NCBI RefSeq assembly: GCF_033473495.1
Contig: NC_088941.1
Coordinates: forward strand, 2,542,001 to 2,606,000
DNA from: Cercospora beticola
Lineage: Eukaryota > Ascomycota > Dothideomycetes > Mycosphaerellales > Mycosphaerellaceae
Direction: 5' to 3'
DNA: 64,000 bases
In this document: positions 23,753 through 35,582 of the stretch, piece after piece
How the letters are laid out: the number at the start of each line of letters is the position of its first letter
Position numbering within the stretch: position 1 is the first letter of the stretch
Made by a program: the position numbers and the translations under genes
Notes under the pieces: generated by a model
Databases searched by the model: none
The model's input: the letters and a program-made list of their open reading frames with translations, nothing else
What the model was told of the DNA's origin: nothing

Positions 23753-26193
23753 TCACCAGCCGACCACATTACCATTTGCTCCAAACTGCCCCGCCACATT
23801 CATCGCCGCCAAATCCGCCGGGTCAAAAGCCCAGTCCTCAAAAGTCCAAGCAGCAAAATCATCCAAATCCCCAAAATTCGGTGTCGGGTTCACATCACCA
23901 GTAATCGACGCCTCAGCTCCCTCGTTCCCACCACTAGGATAATACTCCATCGAATCGTCCACATGCTTCTGCTCAACCTCTGATCGTCTTTGCTGCTGAT
24001 GCTGCGATGCTTGAACAGACTGCTGTCTGTCCTCCACTCTCGCCGCAGCAGAACTCTCCACTGGCCCCTCAGCCTGACACGCCATGATTTTGTAAAAAGG
24101 CCTCGTAATCCGATCCACAGCCTCCTGCATCCACACCGCTTTCCTCTCCGGATCTTTCTTCGCTTTCATATACGCATTCGCAACAAGCAAAATCCACAAT
24201 TGTCGTTGCTCTCTCCCAAACCGAATAACTTTATCTGTGAGCATTTCGCAACATAGCGGAACTAACCGTGAAGCTGTCTCATCAATCGCGCGGGACAAAG
24301 CGTCATCGGCTCGAGGATTAGAAGCTGAGATATGGCAGAGTGAAATTCCGGCACGGAGTTGATCGTGGCAGAGAAGTTCGAGGGCGAAGTAGCCCTTTGA
24401 TATGAGATCTTGATGAGATTGAACCATTTTGGTTGCGGTTTCGACGAGGATCATGCGGCTGAAGTCGCGTTCGGCTTTGGTTTCTGCTGTGCGGATTTGG
24501 CGGTCGTGGAGGACGAGGATGTATTGTCGAAGATTGATTTCGAGCATCGCTTTGGCGACGACGGAGGATGTCGGGGCGGTGGACCATTCGGGAATGTTTT
24601 GGATGTGGTATTCGATCTCGTCAGTGAAGCGTTTGGATTCGTCGAATGAGACGGATTGGCGGATGTTGTTCAGGTATGTGTTGAGCGTAGATCTTAAGTG
24701 GTAAGATTCGCTGGCTAGACAGAGATATGATGTTGGCGTGAAGTCGTTGACTTTTCGTAGTGCGGGTAGATGCTGGGTTTCTTGGTCAAGGTCATCGTCG
24801 TGAACGTGAACAGGTCCGGGTACATCGGACTGGAGACTCCAGGGTGTAGAGACCATGCCGCGATCAAATGCTGCTTGCAGCTCCAACTCTGTTACCGCTG
24901 CCCATACTCGCTTCCTCAGCTCCTTGTCGAGAACTGAGGTCGGCTTCCTGATCAGGTCCGGCGTGCGATGTAATCCAGCAGCCATACAAAAACGGAGCAC
25001 GTTCCCGCAGTCAGTCCAAGTTCGCTTGTATTTCCGTGCCACGGCGTTTTTAGCGATGAGAAGCACAACTCTAAGCTGAAAGTCGATCGCGGCAACATGT
25101 TTTTGACTCTGAACTGCCAACCAATCTTCGACCGAGGGCACCCAATTTATTGCCTTTTCTCGTGGCATTGAGCTGTTCCCGTTGTAGAGTTGTGGTGAGT
25201 CCGGTGTCAAACACTGCGCGGCGGCCATCATGGTCAGTAGCAGAGCCACGAAAAACGGCCTGGCGTTGGAAACCCCCTCATTCCACATCTCCGCATATTC
25301 ACTCCAAAAGCTTGGCTGATGAATGACGTTGTAGAGACTTCCGTAATTTTCAAGATACAGTTCGATGAGAACATCAGCCTCAGCCTTTGTAGGAAGCATG
25401 GCTCTTAGTGCTTCATCATTCACCGGATTGCGTGTCGATCCAGAGTGCTCCCTTCGTCGCTCAAGAGTGCACATGTCCTCCTTGATTCTGGCCAAGGCTG
25501 GATATTGCTCAAACGTTTCTAGGGAAGTCAGCACATAGCTTTAAGTGACAATTGTAATCATTCGTGGAATAAGAAGCTGATCCGTGATGGAATGTACTCA
25601 CCTCTGGTGAAACCTTGAAGCTCAGGTATCCGAGCAATCAAGGCTCCTGGATGTGTGTTGCCATGAAACTGAGTCTTGAAACTTCTTCCTCTAAGAAGTG
25701 TTGTTTCGCGGTCTTGTACAGGCGCCGCTACATCGACAGCGCCACCTCCCGCTAACGACTCCGGGGTGAGTGGAATGTGTGCTTTGCCAACGGGTGCGCC
25801 ACCTGCCTTGGCAAGTGCAGCCTCGAGCTGTTTGATTCGTCCATCCTGATACTCAAGTCGAGATAGAAGATCACCAGAAGGAGCATTGGCCGCAATGGGT
25901 CGCGTAGAATGGCCATACAACGGCGGCAGTTTGTGCGACGCTGTAGGTATTGATGGCTCTTCGCGTATTGGCACTTCGGCAGAATCCTCCAGGTATAGAC
26001 AATTAGAAGCTTGGCCAGCCTTCGTGCAACGCCCGCAGGCAGGCATTGCTCGATCGCATTGCAATTTGCGCCTCCGACAATCGTAACAGGACAGAACCTT
26101 TCGTCTGCGCTTCCTCTCATTACCTCCGAGCCCATCGGGCGAGCGTGCACGAGGGAACTGTCGCCCTTCCGGTAGAAGTGGATCCGTAGGCAT
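23753..26193 (-). CDS. Zn2Cys6 transcription factor with fungal-specific domain
   Basis: Two exons on the minus strand, 26193-25602 and 25518-23753, are separated by an 83 bp intron (gtgagt..cctag) and encode about 785 residues. The Zn2Cys6 cluster has cysteines at residues 36, 39, 46, 53, 56 and 65, preceded by a basic KRRRK stretch. A leucine-containing coil (LEYQDGRIKQLEAALAKAG, about residues 113-131) follows, consistent with dimer binding. The spliced region runs from GFTRE into ETFEQYPALARIKEDM and then the long fungal-specific domain with a GLHRTPDLI segment. The tail carries Gln-rich and acidic stretches suited to activation. The targets are unknown. Confidence 0.9.
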
Positions 26194-26838
26194 GATTTCA
26201 CCCCCTGCTCCGTAAGCCGTCTGGTGGCTGCTTCTGACGATAGCTTAACGGTACTTGGTGAGCCAAACCTTCTTACTGCGCGCGAGATTGAAAGGCCTAC
26301 AGAGTGTCGGATCAGATTATAGAGAACGGCCAACGGTACACAGAAGATACGTCAGCGATTGTCGACGCGTTAGGTGTCGGCGAAGCTCAACCTCAGTTTC
26401 GAGATGCGCCGTGGAGTCTGGTCTGTTCTTCTCCGAAATGAGCTCGTCCGAGCTCGGAGTTAAGTCATCAAGCAGCGTCGACGGGATGATTGCGCATGCT
26501 GAAGTCAGATCGTCTGCAGGGCAGACTTGAAGGCAGCAGTGCCCTGGAAGGCGCAGGCGTTAGTCATGGACATGCTGGCCAGGTGAAGTCGAGGTGGTGA
26601 AGATGACCAAGACGTGAAGCTGGAGTCGAGCATGGTCCGTGCACGCTCGGCAAAGATAGACGAGATCTCATCCATGTCGACACGGGAGAGCATGACGAAC
26701 ATTTCGAGATTCCGACACGTCTGAACATTGGTCGCGTTTGCACTCCACATCCGCCAGGACGACATGCGATAGCATTGGCTTGGAAAAGACCGCCAGGTCT
26801 CCGCATACACTGCACAGCCAGCGAGCACTACCACCACC
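26194..26838. other. Divergent promoter region
   Basis: These 645 bp separate the start of the minus-strand regulator from the start of the P5B ATPase. No protein-coding gene is supported. The region probably carries both promoters and the ATPase 5' leader, which ends with the context CACCACCATG. Confidence 0.5.
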
Positions 26839-29800
26839 ATGTCGGACGAGCATTCGCCAGAAGACCTGCGGCGGCATAGCGCTGCCTATCGCCGCCGCGA
26901 GTCGAACATCAGCGAGGCCAGCTTCTTGGACGATGTCGAGATGGCCCAGGACGAGATCTTCTCCGGGCCCATGTCGGAGAGTGTCCCCACCGCCTCATCA
27001 TCTTTCTTCCACCGCCGATCAAGAGCCAACTCGGTCACGAGCTTCACATATTACGAGGAAGAGCGCGATTTTGATTCAGAAGAGCTGCCCGAAGATGCCA
27101 TCTACGAAGAAGAAGACGCGATGGAGAATGGAGAGCTCAGCGGGGAGAGCACGTTCATTGAGCCTGAGATGAATGGAGACTATGACGAGACTCCTGAAAG
27201 TGGCTCCATCGCGTCGAGGAAAAGGAACGGCAGTCGAGGCTCGTCTCACTCGAAGAGATCGCGTCGATCTACGGACTCTAACAGACACTCTGTTCAGAGC
27301 CCTCTTCTTCGGAGGAACCACTCTGAAGATTCGCAAACGAGCGGCTTCCGCGTTGGTGGTAGGGTTAGCCAGAAAATATACATTGTGACCGAGGACATGA
27401 CAATCGTGGTTACTGGCTTCAAGACCTCGAACTTTGGCTTTTCGGCATATCTTGCGTTATGTATATGCACGTTAGGACTGGCATACCTCATCCTTAGATG
27501 GCTTCCGCGATGGCACGTGAAGTTGATCGGGAAAAGCACGCCTCTTGGAGATGCGGACTGGGTTGTCATTGAGAATCAGTGGGGAGAGATGGCGATTCAG
27601 AATTTGAGCAAGCAGGAGTTTGGTCAGAGCTTGTCGTCCGTATTCGGCGTGAGCAAAGCAAAATGGCAGGACTACGACGAGTATGACGATCCTATTCTGG
27701 ACGAACTTCGAATTCTGGATTATCGATATATCCGCTTCTGCTACCATCCCACCAAGGACAAGTTTGTACTCGGTAACACGTGGAAAGATCCCGCCTGGAC
27801 TGATATCCTGGCTGTGCGCCAGGGCATTGATGGCGAAGAACAAGAAGTTCGCGAGCGTATCTTTGGCAAGAATGCAATTGATCTCGAACAGAAGAGCACT
27901 GGTCAACTACTCATGGACGAGGCCTTTCACCCGTTCTACGTCTTTCAGATCGCCAGTATCATCCTCTGGTCCGCAGACGAGTACTACTACTATGCTGCAT
28001 GTATCTTTGTCATTTCTGTCGTCAGTGTTACAACGACCCTGATCGAAACGAAGGCGACAATGAAGCGTCTGCGAGATATCGCGAAATTCGAATGCGATAT
28101 ACGTGTTCTGCGAGGTGGCTTCTGGCGATATGTCGACTCAAGCGAACTGGTTCCTGGTGATGTCTACGAAGTCACGGACCCTAACCTTGGCCAATTCCCT
28201 TGCGACAGTATTCTGCTCTCAGGAGATTGCATTGTCAATGAGAGCATGCTGACTGGCGAGTCCGTGCCCGTGTCCAAAACACCCGGCACTGATGACACTC
28301 TTGAGATGCTGAACCTCTCTGCTTCCGCTATCCACGCCGATGTTGCAAAGCACATGCTGTTTAGCGGCACGAAAATCATCCGGGCGCGAAGACCGCAAGA
28401 CGACAAAAGCGACGAGGCTGCAGCACTTGCACTTGTCGTTAGAACTGGTTTCAATACTACCAAAGGAGCGCTTGTCCGTTCCATGCTCTTCCCAAAGCCG
28501 TCTGGGTTCAAGTTCTACCGCGACTCCTTCAGATACATCTCTGTCATGGGCATGATCGCTGCAGTTGGCTTCATCGCATCCTTCGTCAACTTCATTCGCC
28601 TAGGTCTGGAATGGCATTTGATCGTCGTACGCGCCCTCGATCTCATCACCATCGTCGTACCTCCTGCTCTGCCAGCTACGCTTACCATCGGAACTAATTT
28701 CGCATTGAGTCGCCTGAAGAGCAAGAACATCTTCTGTATCAGCCCTCAGCGAGTCAACGTTGGAGGCAAGATTGATGTCATGGCCTTTGACAAGACGGGC
28801 ACATTGACAGAAGACGGGTTAGATGTGCTGGGTGTGCGCGTCGTCTCGAGACCAGCTAATCGCTTCTCGGATTTGCTCACTGATTCATCAACACTGCTCC
28901 CTGGCGCAGTTTATGAACGCGACCCGACAGCAGACTATAACGCAAACAAGGCAATTCTCTATACCATGGCCACATGTCACTCTCTGCGGATCGTGGATGA
29001 TGAATTCATTGGTGACCCTCTCGACTTGAAGATGTTTGACTGGACATCGTGGCAGTATGAAGAAGGTGTGGAAGGCGGAGGCGCTGGTGATGATGAAGAA
29101 GAGCTCTCGCTCACGCCTTCCGTCGCTCGACCGCCACCAGGCATGGAATTCGATCTGGACGAGGAACAAGGGACTCCAAACAGCAGGCGAGCAATTGAGC
29201 TTGGTGTTCTCCGTTCGTTTGAGTTCGTCTCGCAGCTGCGTCGCGCTTCTGTCGTGGTCAGGCAATTCGGCGAAAAGAGTGGAGATGTGTTCGTTAAGGG
29301 TGCCCCAGAGGCCATGAAGGCCATATGCAAGCCAGAGAGCTTCCCTGCCGACTACGATGACTTGCTGAACTACTACACCCACCGCGGCTACCGTGTCATT
29401 GCTTGCGCCACGAAGCACATCTTCAAGCTTAATTGGCTGAAGTTGCAAAAGATGAAGCGAGAAGATGTAGAGTCTGGACTGGACTTCGCGGGCTTCATCA
29501 TCTTTGAAAACAAGCTCAAGGAGACCACTACAGACATCATTACCGAGCTACGTGAAGCCAACATTCGCACAGTCATGTGCACAGGTGACAACATCTTGAC
29601 AGCCATCAGTGTTGCAAGAGAGTGTGGCGTCATTGACAAGTCGGCCCACTGCTTTGTGCCTCACTTTGTCGAGGGTGACGCTCATACCGCTCTCTCCAAG
29701 CTTGCCTGGGAATCGGTGGACAACCCTGTCTACCAGCTCGACGAGAATACACTCAGACCATTGCCTCCGCCTGCCGAGCACGATTCCTCTCTGCCTTATG

Positions 29801-30876
29801 ACGTGTCCAATCTACGCAACTATTCGGTGGCAGTCACTGGCGATGTCTTCCGCTGGATCGTGGACTTCGCATCTCCAAAGGTCCTGAAAGAAATGCTGGT
29901 CATTGGCCAAGTCTTCGCACGAATGTCGCCCGACGAGAAGCACGAGCTGATCGAAAAGCTGCAAAGCATCGACTACTGCGCTGGCTTCTGCGGTGACGGC
30001 GCCAACGACTGCGGAGCACTCAAAGCTGCCGACGTCGGCATCTCCCTCTCCGAAGCAGAAGCGTCCGTTGCAGCGCCATTCACGAGCCGCATTTTCGACA
30101 TTTCTTGTGTCCCAGAAGTCATTCGCGAAGGTCGTGCCGCACTCGTCACCTCTTTCAGCTGCTTCAAGTACATGTCCCTCTATTCGGCCATTCAGTTCAC
30201 CTCAGTCAGCTTCCTCTACGCCACAGCTTCCAACCTCGGCGACTTCCAGTTCCTCTACATCGATCTCCTTCTCATCTTGCCCATTGCAATCTTCATGGGC
30301 TGGACAGGACCCTACCCTTCACTCTCACGCAAACGCCCAACAGCCTCCCTGGTCTCTCGCAAAGTCCTCACCCCTCTCATCGGTCAAATCATCATCACGA
30401 TACTCTTCCAATTCGTCGGCTGGTTCTTCGTCCGCAAACAACCCTGGTACCAGCCTCCCGTCTTGGACACCGAGCATTCCAATTCCAAGAACTCGGAAAA
30501 CACAACGCTCTTCCTCCTCTCCTGCTACCAATACATCCTATCTGCCATCGTGCTCTCGATCGGCAAACCTTTCCGGCAGTCAATGCGACATAATTTACCC
30601 TTTGTCGTCACCATGGGCGTCGCATTGGGCATTTCATCGTACATGCTTTTCGACCCAGCGCCTTGGGTCGAGAATGTCATGGAGTTGACGTGGATGAGCA
30701 ACAAGTTCAGAGTGTTCATTTTAGTTCTTGGCATTGGCGCTTTTGCGACGAGTTATTTGTGTGAAAGGCATGTGTTCCCGACTTTTGCGAGGGTCATCGG
30801 GAAGCTGAAGGAGAGATTTGGGGAAAAGAAGAAGAGAAAGGAGTATAAGATCATTGCAGAGGGGATGAGGATTTGA
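26839..30876 (+). CDS. YPK9: P5B-type cation-transporting ATPase (Ypk9/ATP13A2 family)
   Basis: This intronless gene encodes 1345 residues. The N-terminal ~170 residues are acidic and Ser/Arg-rich, probably disordered and cytosolic. The P5B hallmark PPALPAT lies at residues 608-614, the actuator TGE at 472-474, the phosphorylated aspartate in DKTGTLT at 651, and the hinge GDGAND at 1052-1057. The transmembrane layout (an extra N-terminal membrane region, then paired helices and a C-terminal bundle) fits P5 ATPases. Homologues sit in vacuolar or lysosomal membranes; ATP13A2 exports polyamines, and yeast Ypk9 protects against metals. A separate P5A (Spf1) identity is unlikely because P5A enzymes carry PPELP(M/I)E instead. 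All catalytic motifs are intact. Confidence 0.96.
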   Translation: MSDEHSPEDLRRHSAAYRRRESNISEASFLDDVEMAQDEIFSGPMSESVPTASSSFFHRRSRANSVTSFTYYEEERDFDSEELPEDAIYEEEDAMENGELSGESTFIEPEMNGDYDETPESGSIASRKRNGSRGSSHSKRSRRSTDSNRHSVQSPLLRRNHSEDSQTSGFRVGGRVSQKIYIVTEDMTIVVTGFKTSNFGFSAYLALCICTLGLAYLILRWLPRWHVKLIGKSTPLGDADWVVIENQWGEMAIQNLSKQEFGQSLSSVFGVSKAKWQDYDEYDDPILDELRILDYRYIRFCYHPTKDKFVLGNTWKDPAWTDILAVRQGIDGEEQEVRERIFGKNAIDLEQKSTGQLLMDEAFHPFYVFQIASIILWSADEYYYYAACIFVISVVSVTTTLIETKATMKRLRDIAKFECDIRVLRGGFWRYVDSSELVPGDVYEVTDPNLGQFPCDSILLSGDCIVNESMLTGESVPVSKTPGTDDTLEMLNLSASAIHADVAKHMLFSGTKIIRARRPQDDKSDEAAALALVVRTGFNTTKGALVRSMLFPKPSGFKFYRDSFRYISVMGMIAAVGFIASFVNFIRLGLEWHLIVVRALDLITIVVPPALPATLTIGTNFALSRLKSKNIFCISPQRVNVGGKIDVMAFDKTGTLTEDGLDVLGVRVVSRPANRFSDLLTDSSTLLPGAVYERDPTADYNANKAILYTMATCHSLRIVDDEFIGDPLDLKMFDWTSWQYEEGVEGGGAGDDEEELSLTPSVARPPPGMEFDLDEEQGTPNSRRAIELGVLRSFEFVSQLRRASVVVRQFGEKSGDVFVKGAPEAMKAICKPESFPADYDDLLNYYTHRGYRVIACATKHIFKLNWLKLQKMKREDVESGLDFAGFIIFENKLKETTTDIITELREANIRTVMCTGDNILTAISVARECGVIDKSAHCFVPHFVEGDAHTALSKLAWESVDNPVYQLDENTLRPLPPPAEHDSSLPYDVSNLRNYSVAVTGDVFRWIVDFASPKVLKEMLVIGQVFARMSPDEKHELIEKLQSIDYCAGFCGDGANDCGALKAADVGISLSEAEASVAAPFTSRIFDISCVPEVIREGRAALVTSFSCFKYMSLYSAIQFTSVSFLYATASNLGDFQFLYIDLLLILPIAIFMGWTGPYPSLSRKRPTASLVSRKVLTPLIGQIIITILFQFVGWFFVRKQPWYQPPVLDTEHSNSKNSENTTLFLLSCYQYILSAIVLSIGKPFRQSMRHNLPFVVTMGVALGISSYMLFDPAPWVENVMELTWMSNKFRVFILVLGIGAFATSYLCERHVFPTFARVIGKLKERFGEKKKRKEYKIIAEGMRI

Positions 30877-31630
30877 TAGTAGCAGCGCTATGTCGGTGCC
30901 GGAAACACGAGAGTCGAAGCGGTGAATGAAATATATGTATGGTGTACTTGTAGATTTCCCTTTTATGCACACATGTCGGTGGGAAATGCTAGATAAGTCG
31001 CGGGAGACGCGGAGCAACAGAACTGTATAAGGAAATGCATCATGGCGGCATCTGAGAAAATAAGAACAAATTCTGTGTCTTCTCAATTCATGTCTAGTAT
31101 ATGGTCTGATTTCCATCAAGCGCCTGAATTTCTCCGTTTCTCCCGCCACAGCGACTAGTAGTCATCCAGCTTAAGACACTTTAGTCATGAGCCGCCAGAA
31201 TGTGGTCCTGCATTAGCTCTACCACTTCGAGCTTCGAGCTTTGTGCTGTTATCTGCGGGCATTGCTGCATGCATGCTACTTGGTGTTCGCGAGACCTGCA
31301 TTTTTGGACGAAAGGTCACATGCGATGCATGCTGCAAGCCTCGTACCACTCCGGGAAGCGCGAAGACATTACATCCCACCCGACGGCATATTGAGCGGCG
31401 TTTTCTCTTCGCGCATAATCGGCTTCGCTGTTGATGGATTGGGATCTCAAATGGTGGAGTGGAGGGCGGGATTCCTGTTATGCGAGGCTTGCGCACGCGC
31501 AGCAGTTCGCGATTCCAGAAAATGGCATAAGTGGTCGCAATCGCTTCTCAAACAAGAGTAGAGTAGCAACCTTCTTCGTTGCTTGCAATGAGTGGTGATT
31601 TGGCTTGTTCGTTCGTCTTCGGATTCTCAT
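30877..31630. other. Intergenic region downstream of P5B ATPase
   Basis: No supported gene in about 750 bp. The first part is probably the 3' UTR of the ATPase gene. Short frames on both strands are unconvincing. Confidence 0.45.
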
Positions 31631-31933
31631 TTACTCTCCTCCCATTCTGCAATTCTGCGTCCAACGATGGGTAAAATCGGTTTCGGTCTCACTCCAGTCA
31701 TCTGAGCCAGAAATCTCAGAGTCCGTAGAAGAGGCTACTGAATCCGTGCGTAGGAAACTCCTCTGGTCGGTGTGGCTTGCGACAACGAGATCCATGCTGT
31801 CTTTCCGCGTGGGAGGGAAAGCTTGGCGTTTCGATGTGGGCCGCTGGTGATGGCTTTGCTGAGTGTGCTGGTCGTTCTCGTCAAGCGCGAGTCGGGCGAG
31901 GAGTTGATGGACAGTGAGTTCATAGGTAGCCAT
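31631..31933 (-). CDS. Small polar hypothetical protein
   Basis: A minus-strand frame from ATG 31933 encodes 100 residues (MATYELTVHQLLARLALDE...). The first ~20 residues could form a helix; the rest is rich in Ser, Thr, His and acidic residues, ending in a DSEISGSDDWSETE stretch typical of disordered, phosphorylatable tails. The composition looks more protein-like than surrounding frames, but there is no domain and no splice evidence. It could be a real short gene or a lucky frame. Confidence 0.4.
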   Translation of the reverse strand: MATYELTVHQLLARLALDENDQHTQQSHHQRPTSKRQAFPPTRKDSMDLVVASHTDQRSFLRTDSVASSTDSEISGSDDWSETETDFTHRWTQNCRMGGE

Positions 31934-32776
31934 GTTTAATGGTGACGGCTGGAATTTGCAATCGACAAAGATGATGCTCAGCAAGCTGCACGGGAGTTGC
32001 AGGTCGGGATGAAAAATCAAATGGAATGGAAATATGTCTGCCTAGTAGGAGCAGGAGCAACGAGTTTTATACAGGTGATGTTGATACAGTGGCTGCGCCG
32101 TCGACAGGGACAGCTGCGCTTCTTATGCGATCTAATCTGATCCTGCGGAGATTGTCCGTTATCGATGCCTTGCATCTCGTGCACGGTTATGTCAGGACGT
32201 CCATGGATACTCCGAGCCCGTGTGGTGTGGCAACCACTTCGGCCGAGCTGATCCTGCCCAAAGGATGCTAGGCAGAATTGAAGGTGACGCACTCAAATAG
32301 ATCATCAGGCGCGACAGACGAGAGGGAATAATCGTTGTGCAGGGCTGGTGTCTGACGATTGTGTGAGTTTGCTTGTATGTGGAGAAGGCGCGTGAGCGGG
32401 CTGTCCTCGGGACTAAAGTTCGTGGGATGGAACTTAGTTCTCTGACTCGCGCTCCACAAAGCGAACCAACTCCACTATCAGCTATAGCTGCGTGCATTGC
32501 TTGCAGCTAGAGCTCTGATTGAAAGCCGTGGGAGAGCGAGAGGTCGGGCCTTGCTGCAACGCTGTGGCAGTAGCTTGTAGGACCCTCAATGACCATGAAT
32601 GACTGCATTGACTTTGCAGCAGGAATCAGCTCAATGGGTCCCAGCATCGCGTGGGGGTGCATGTGCTTCGAAGGGATGCAGGAGGACTCTTCATCCCAGT
32701 CCAAGAGCAGGTTATGATCATTGCGATGAGTCTGGTTTCCTTGGCGTTTGAGACAGCTTGATTCAGATGCTGTTTC
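31934..32776. other. Intergenic region
   Basis: About 840 bp with no supported gene. It contains the 3' flank of the uL5m gene at its right end and the presumptive upstream region of the small minus-strand ORF at its left end. Confidence 0.45.
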
Positions 32777-33962
32777 TCAATTGATGAGCTTGCCGTAGAA
32801 TGGAATGCCGATGGAGCTCAATAACATTCGCGCGTCCATGTCGTTCGTTGCAGAAGTGTGTACGATAACGTGAAGTCCAGGGATCATCTTCGGCGGGTAC
32901 CTGTACCTAAGTCAGTTGAAAGTGCCGAGCATAGGATGCAGAACCGCCTCGAGGGCCGGGTTATCAACTCACGCATCATAATTGACTTCGATCTCAGGAA
33001 ACAAAGCAACGTGTTCCGGGTCAAGGCCGAACGCAATGTTGCCACTACTGTCTCCAGCGCTGCCCTTCACGCCGCGCCAGTCCTTGATCTTTGGCATGAC
33101 GACATCAATCACCTTGCTCATGAAGTGATACATGTCCTCTCCTCTAAGTTCCGCGGTGACACTGAGGTGTTGTCCTGCTCGGATGCCGAACCCGGCGACA
33201 CTCTGCTGAACCTCATGAACTTGCACGCGGACATTAGTCATGGCTTGCAAGACCATACCCGCCACGTGAAGATAGGCGCTATCCTCCGCTGCTTGCTTCA
33301 TGAAGGCATGCACTGTCACGCGCTCCAGCTGAGGCACATTCCTAAATGTCATGGGCTTGCGCAGAAGCTTGAGCACATCTCCTCCACGAGGCCCTCGCAG
33401 AGGTCTATTCTTGAAGTATGGCGAGTCTCCGACCCATTCTCTTAAGCGCGCTCCTTTCTTGTGAGGTTCTGTGCCAGGTGGAAAATGCGCATAGGCCAGG
33501 GTCATCAGATCGGATTTGAATGTATCGTGGTAAGTCTGTTCGAGACGTGGAAGAGAGAATGGGCCTGGGACATATTCGCGCGATGCAGGATCGGAGCCCT
33601 TGGGAGGCTGATGAGGGTGCAAAGGACCGCGGAAGTATCTAGGCGGGCGGAATTGATATCTACGGGTCTGTGAGCTTCTCTTCATCGCAGCATGTTGTGG
33701 GCAGAATTCACCTGCTGGCTGGCAACTGCGCCCTTCTCCGTCGCGATCTCTGCAGCGGGTTGTACTCCGGTATTCTCTTCTCTGCAGCATCGGCGGGTGT
33801 CGACTGGAATTCTGTTGTTTCAAGCTCCTGGGCAAAGGTGGATGCATCAGACGAGTCCGTGGACGCGTATCGCCGACATTGTGCAGCCCAGGCGCTGGTC
33901 AATGGCCGTTCAGCAAGTCGTAGTCGACGCAAAAACGACGCGGTGACTTCTTGCAGTGCCAT
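32777..33962 (-). CDS. MRPL7: Mitochondrial large-subunit ribosomal protein uL5m
   Basis: Three exons on the minus strand, 33962-33712, 33659-32973 and 32900-32777, give 353 residues. Introns are 52 bp (gtgaat..cgtag) and 72 bp (gtgagt..tacag). The N-terminus (MALQEVTASFLRRLRLAERP) looks like a mitochondrial presequence. The core matches bacterial L5/uL5: a segment containing FRNVPQLERVTVHAF, then the loop ending in VAGFGIRAGQ, and the C-terminal FPEIEVNYDA joined to YPPKMIPGLHVIVHTSA. The last two blocks meet only after splicing, which supports the second intron. In yeast the orthologue is Mrpl7, a component of the mitoribosome central protuberance. A longer in-frame start at 33998 exists but adds a less suitable leader. 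Confidence 0.9.
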
Positions 33963-35582
33963 GATGATGAGGATGTTCGTGTGGTCTTGTCCAGACACGG
34001 CTTTGCCAATGTCGCTCGGGGGTGAGCGGAGAAAGCAGCACAGTCAGGCATCCGTAAATCTACATGTAAGGCACCAACCGCTCCTCCACCAACTGACTAA
34101 GCAAGAACGCATCGCCTTTTGATTCAACAACCAACATCATCTGCTTCGCTACTGGACTCTGGGCCGACATGAGGGCGTCTACTCTCAGCATCTGTTTCGC
34201 ATGTGCCGAAACTGGCCAGACAGAGAGCAGACCCGACAGCAGACGACGTCCCTCACTGGCGCCACTCCGTCAGTTCCACCTCATCCTCAGAGCATCACGC
34301 ATCATCTGATCTATTCCAGATACCAACGGTACTATTAAAAAATCGGACCCTCCCATGCGTACTTGTGCTGTCGCTCATACACTAAATCTTTGTTTACTAA
34401 TGCGGTTGGGGTAGCAAAACACGCTTCACACATACGAGCGCCAAGCTCAAACATGATTCCGTCTTGCAAGCCATCCTTGTGAAATCGCTGTCATCAATTC
34501 CATGGAGGCCTCTCCTGCCAATAAGCTGCCCTAAGCCGGCTGACGAAAACCTTACATAGCTTGTAAGTGCCCATAAAGCGAAATATACCCTGCTAACCGA
34601 TCTCCGAATGCAGGTGACAGACTGAAGAACCTCCTCGGATGCTGGAGACACAAGCTCGAGGCCATAGTTAATGCGCGACCGAGCGGCGAAAGGGATTGCA
34701 TATACATGCAGGTTCAGCCTGCTCAACTTGCAGCTATGTCTGCCCTAAGCAATGATTAGGGCACGAAATGGCCTACTTACGAGCGACGCCTTCTGGACAA
34801 CTCGATCTGCTAGTGTCCTTTTGGCTCTCCGAGCTTTTGTTCGGAGCGCGATATGTCAGCGTTGGCTTACATCGTTACATCCGCGGTCATCGCCTCGCCG
34901 TTACGCATTTGGGCAATGCAGTCAACGACAACTTTCAGTTGATGCCAAAAAGGCGACACGGCTCCTGGCCTTTCCGTCCGCATTGCTTGATGCCGAGTCC
35001 CGGAGGGCCACCTGCTTGCTCTCGCTCCTAGCGTCGCCCCGCGAAAGTCTTCTGGAATACCTGGTGCTTGGAAAAGCATGTCACGAGCCCGCTGCCTGCC
35101 ATTCATATCGGGGCGCTGGCTCGAGAACTTCTCGAAGCGCTCATGCATCTATTGTAGATACCTTTGCAGCCCGTGACCTTCCGGCTGGGATAGCAATTTG
35201 CCGTTGGTGACCTGTGAAGCCGCTTCTGGACTCTGATGAATGGTCTAGAACAATGGAACAGTCAAGCATTTCGATAAACTCAATGCAGTCAGCCGTATGA
35301 GACTTCGAGCTCTGTGCTCTCGGTCTGCGAAAAGAGCACCGTACTACGAAGGGACAGCTTCACGCTCATCCGTTGCTGACATAGATTCTGAATGAACTTT
35401 TTTCGTTTCATCCTGGCCCCCGACTACCTTCACCAAAGCGATTTGAATACGAGATGGAATACGGCAGCATATGGGCACCAACAGATTCATCAAAATGTAT
35501 AAGAGGCTCGTCACACCTTGTGCTTCCCTGAGCTGGAAAATCACATAAACCCCAAGAGTTCAGACAGCAACGAACATCGAAA
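33963..35582. other. 1.6 kb intergenic region
   Basis: No supported gene was found between the divergent uL5m gene and the secreted protein gene. Frames such as 34752-35210 (plus) and 34397-34726 (minus) overlap each other's reverse complements and show no motif. Confidence 0.5.
35498..35503 (+). promoter_or_regulatory. TATA-like element before secreted protein gene
   Basis: TATAAG lies about 80 bp upstream of the ATG at 35583, a normal distance for a fungal TATA box that leaves a leader of roughly 50 nt. Confidence 0.4.
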
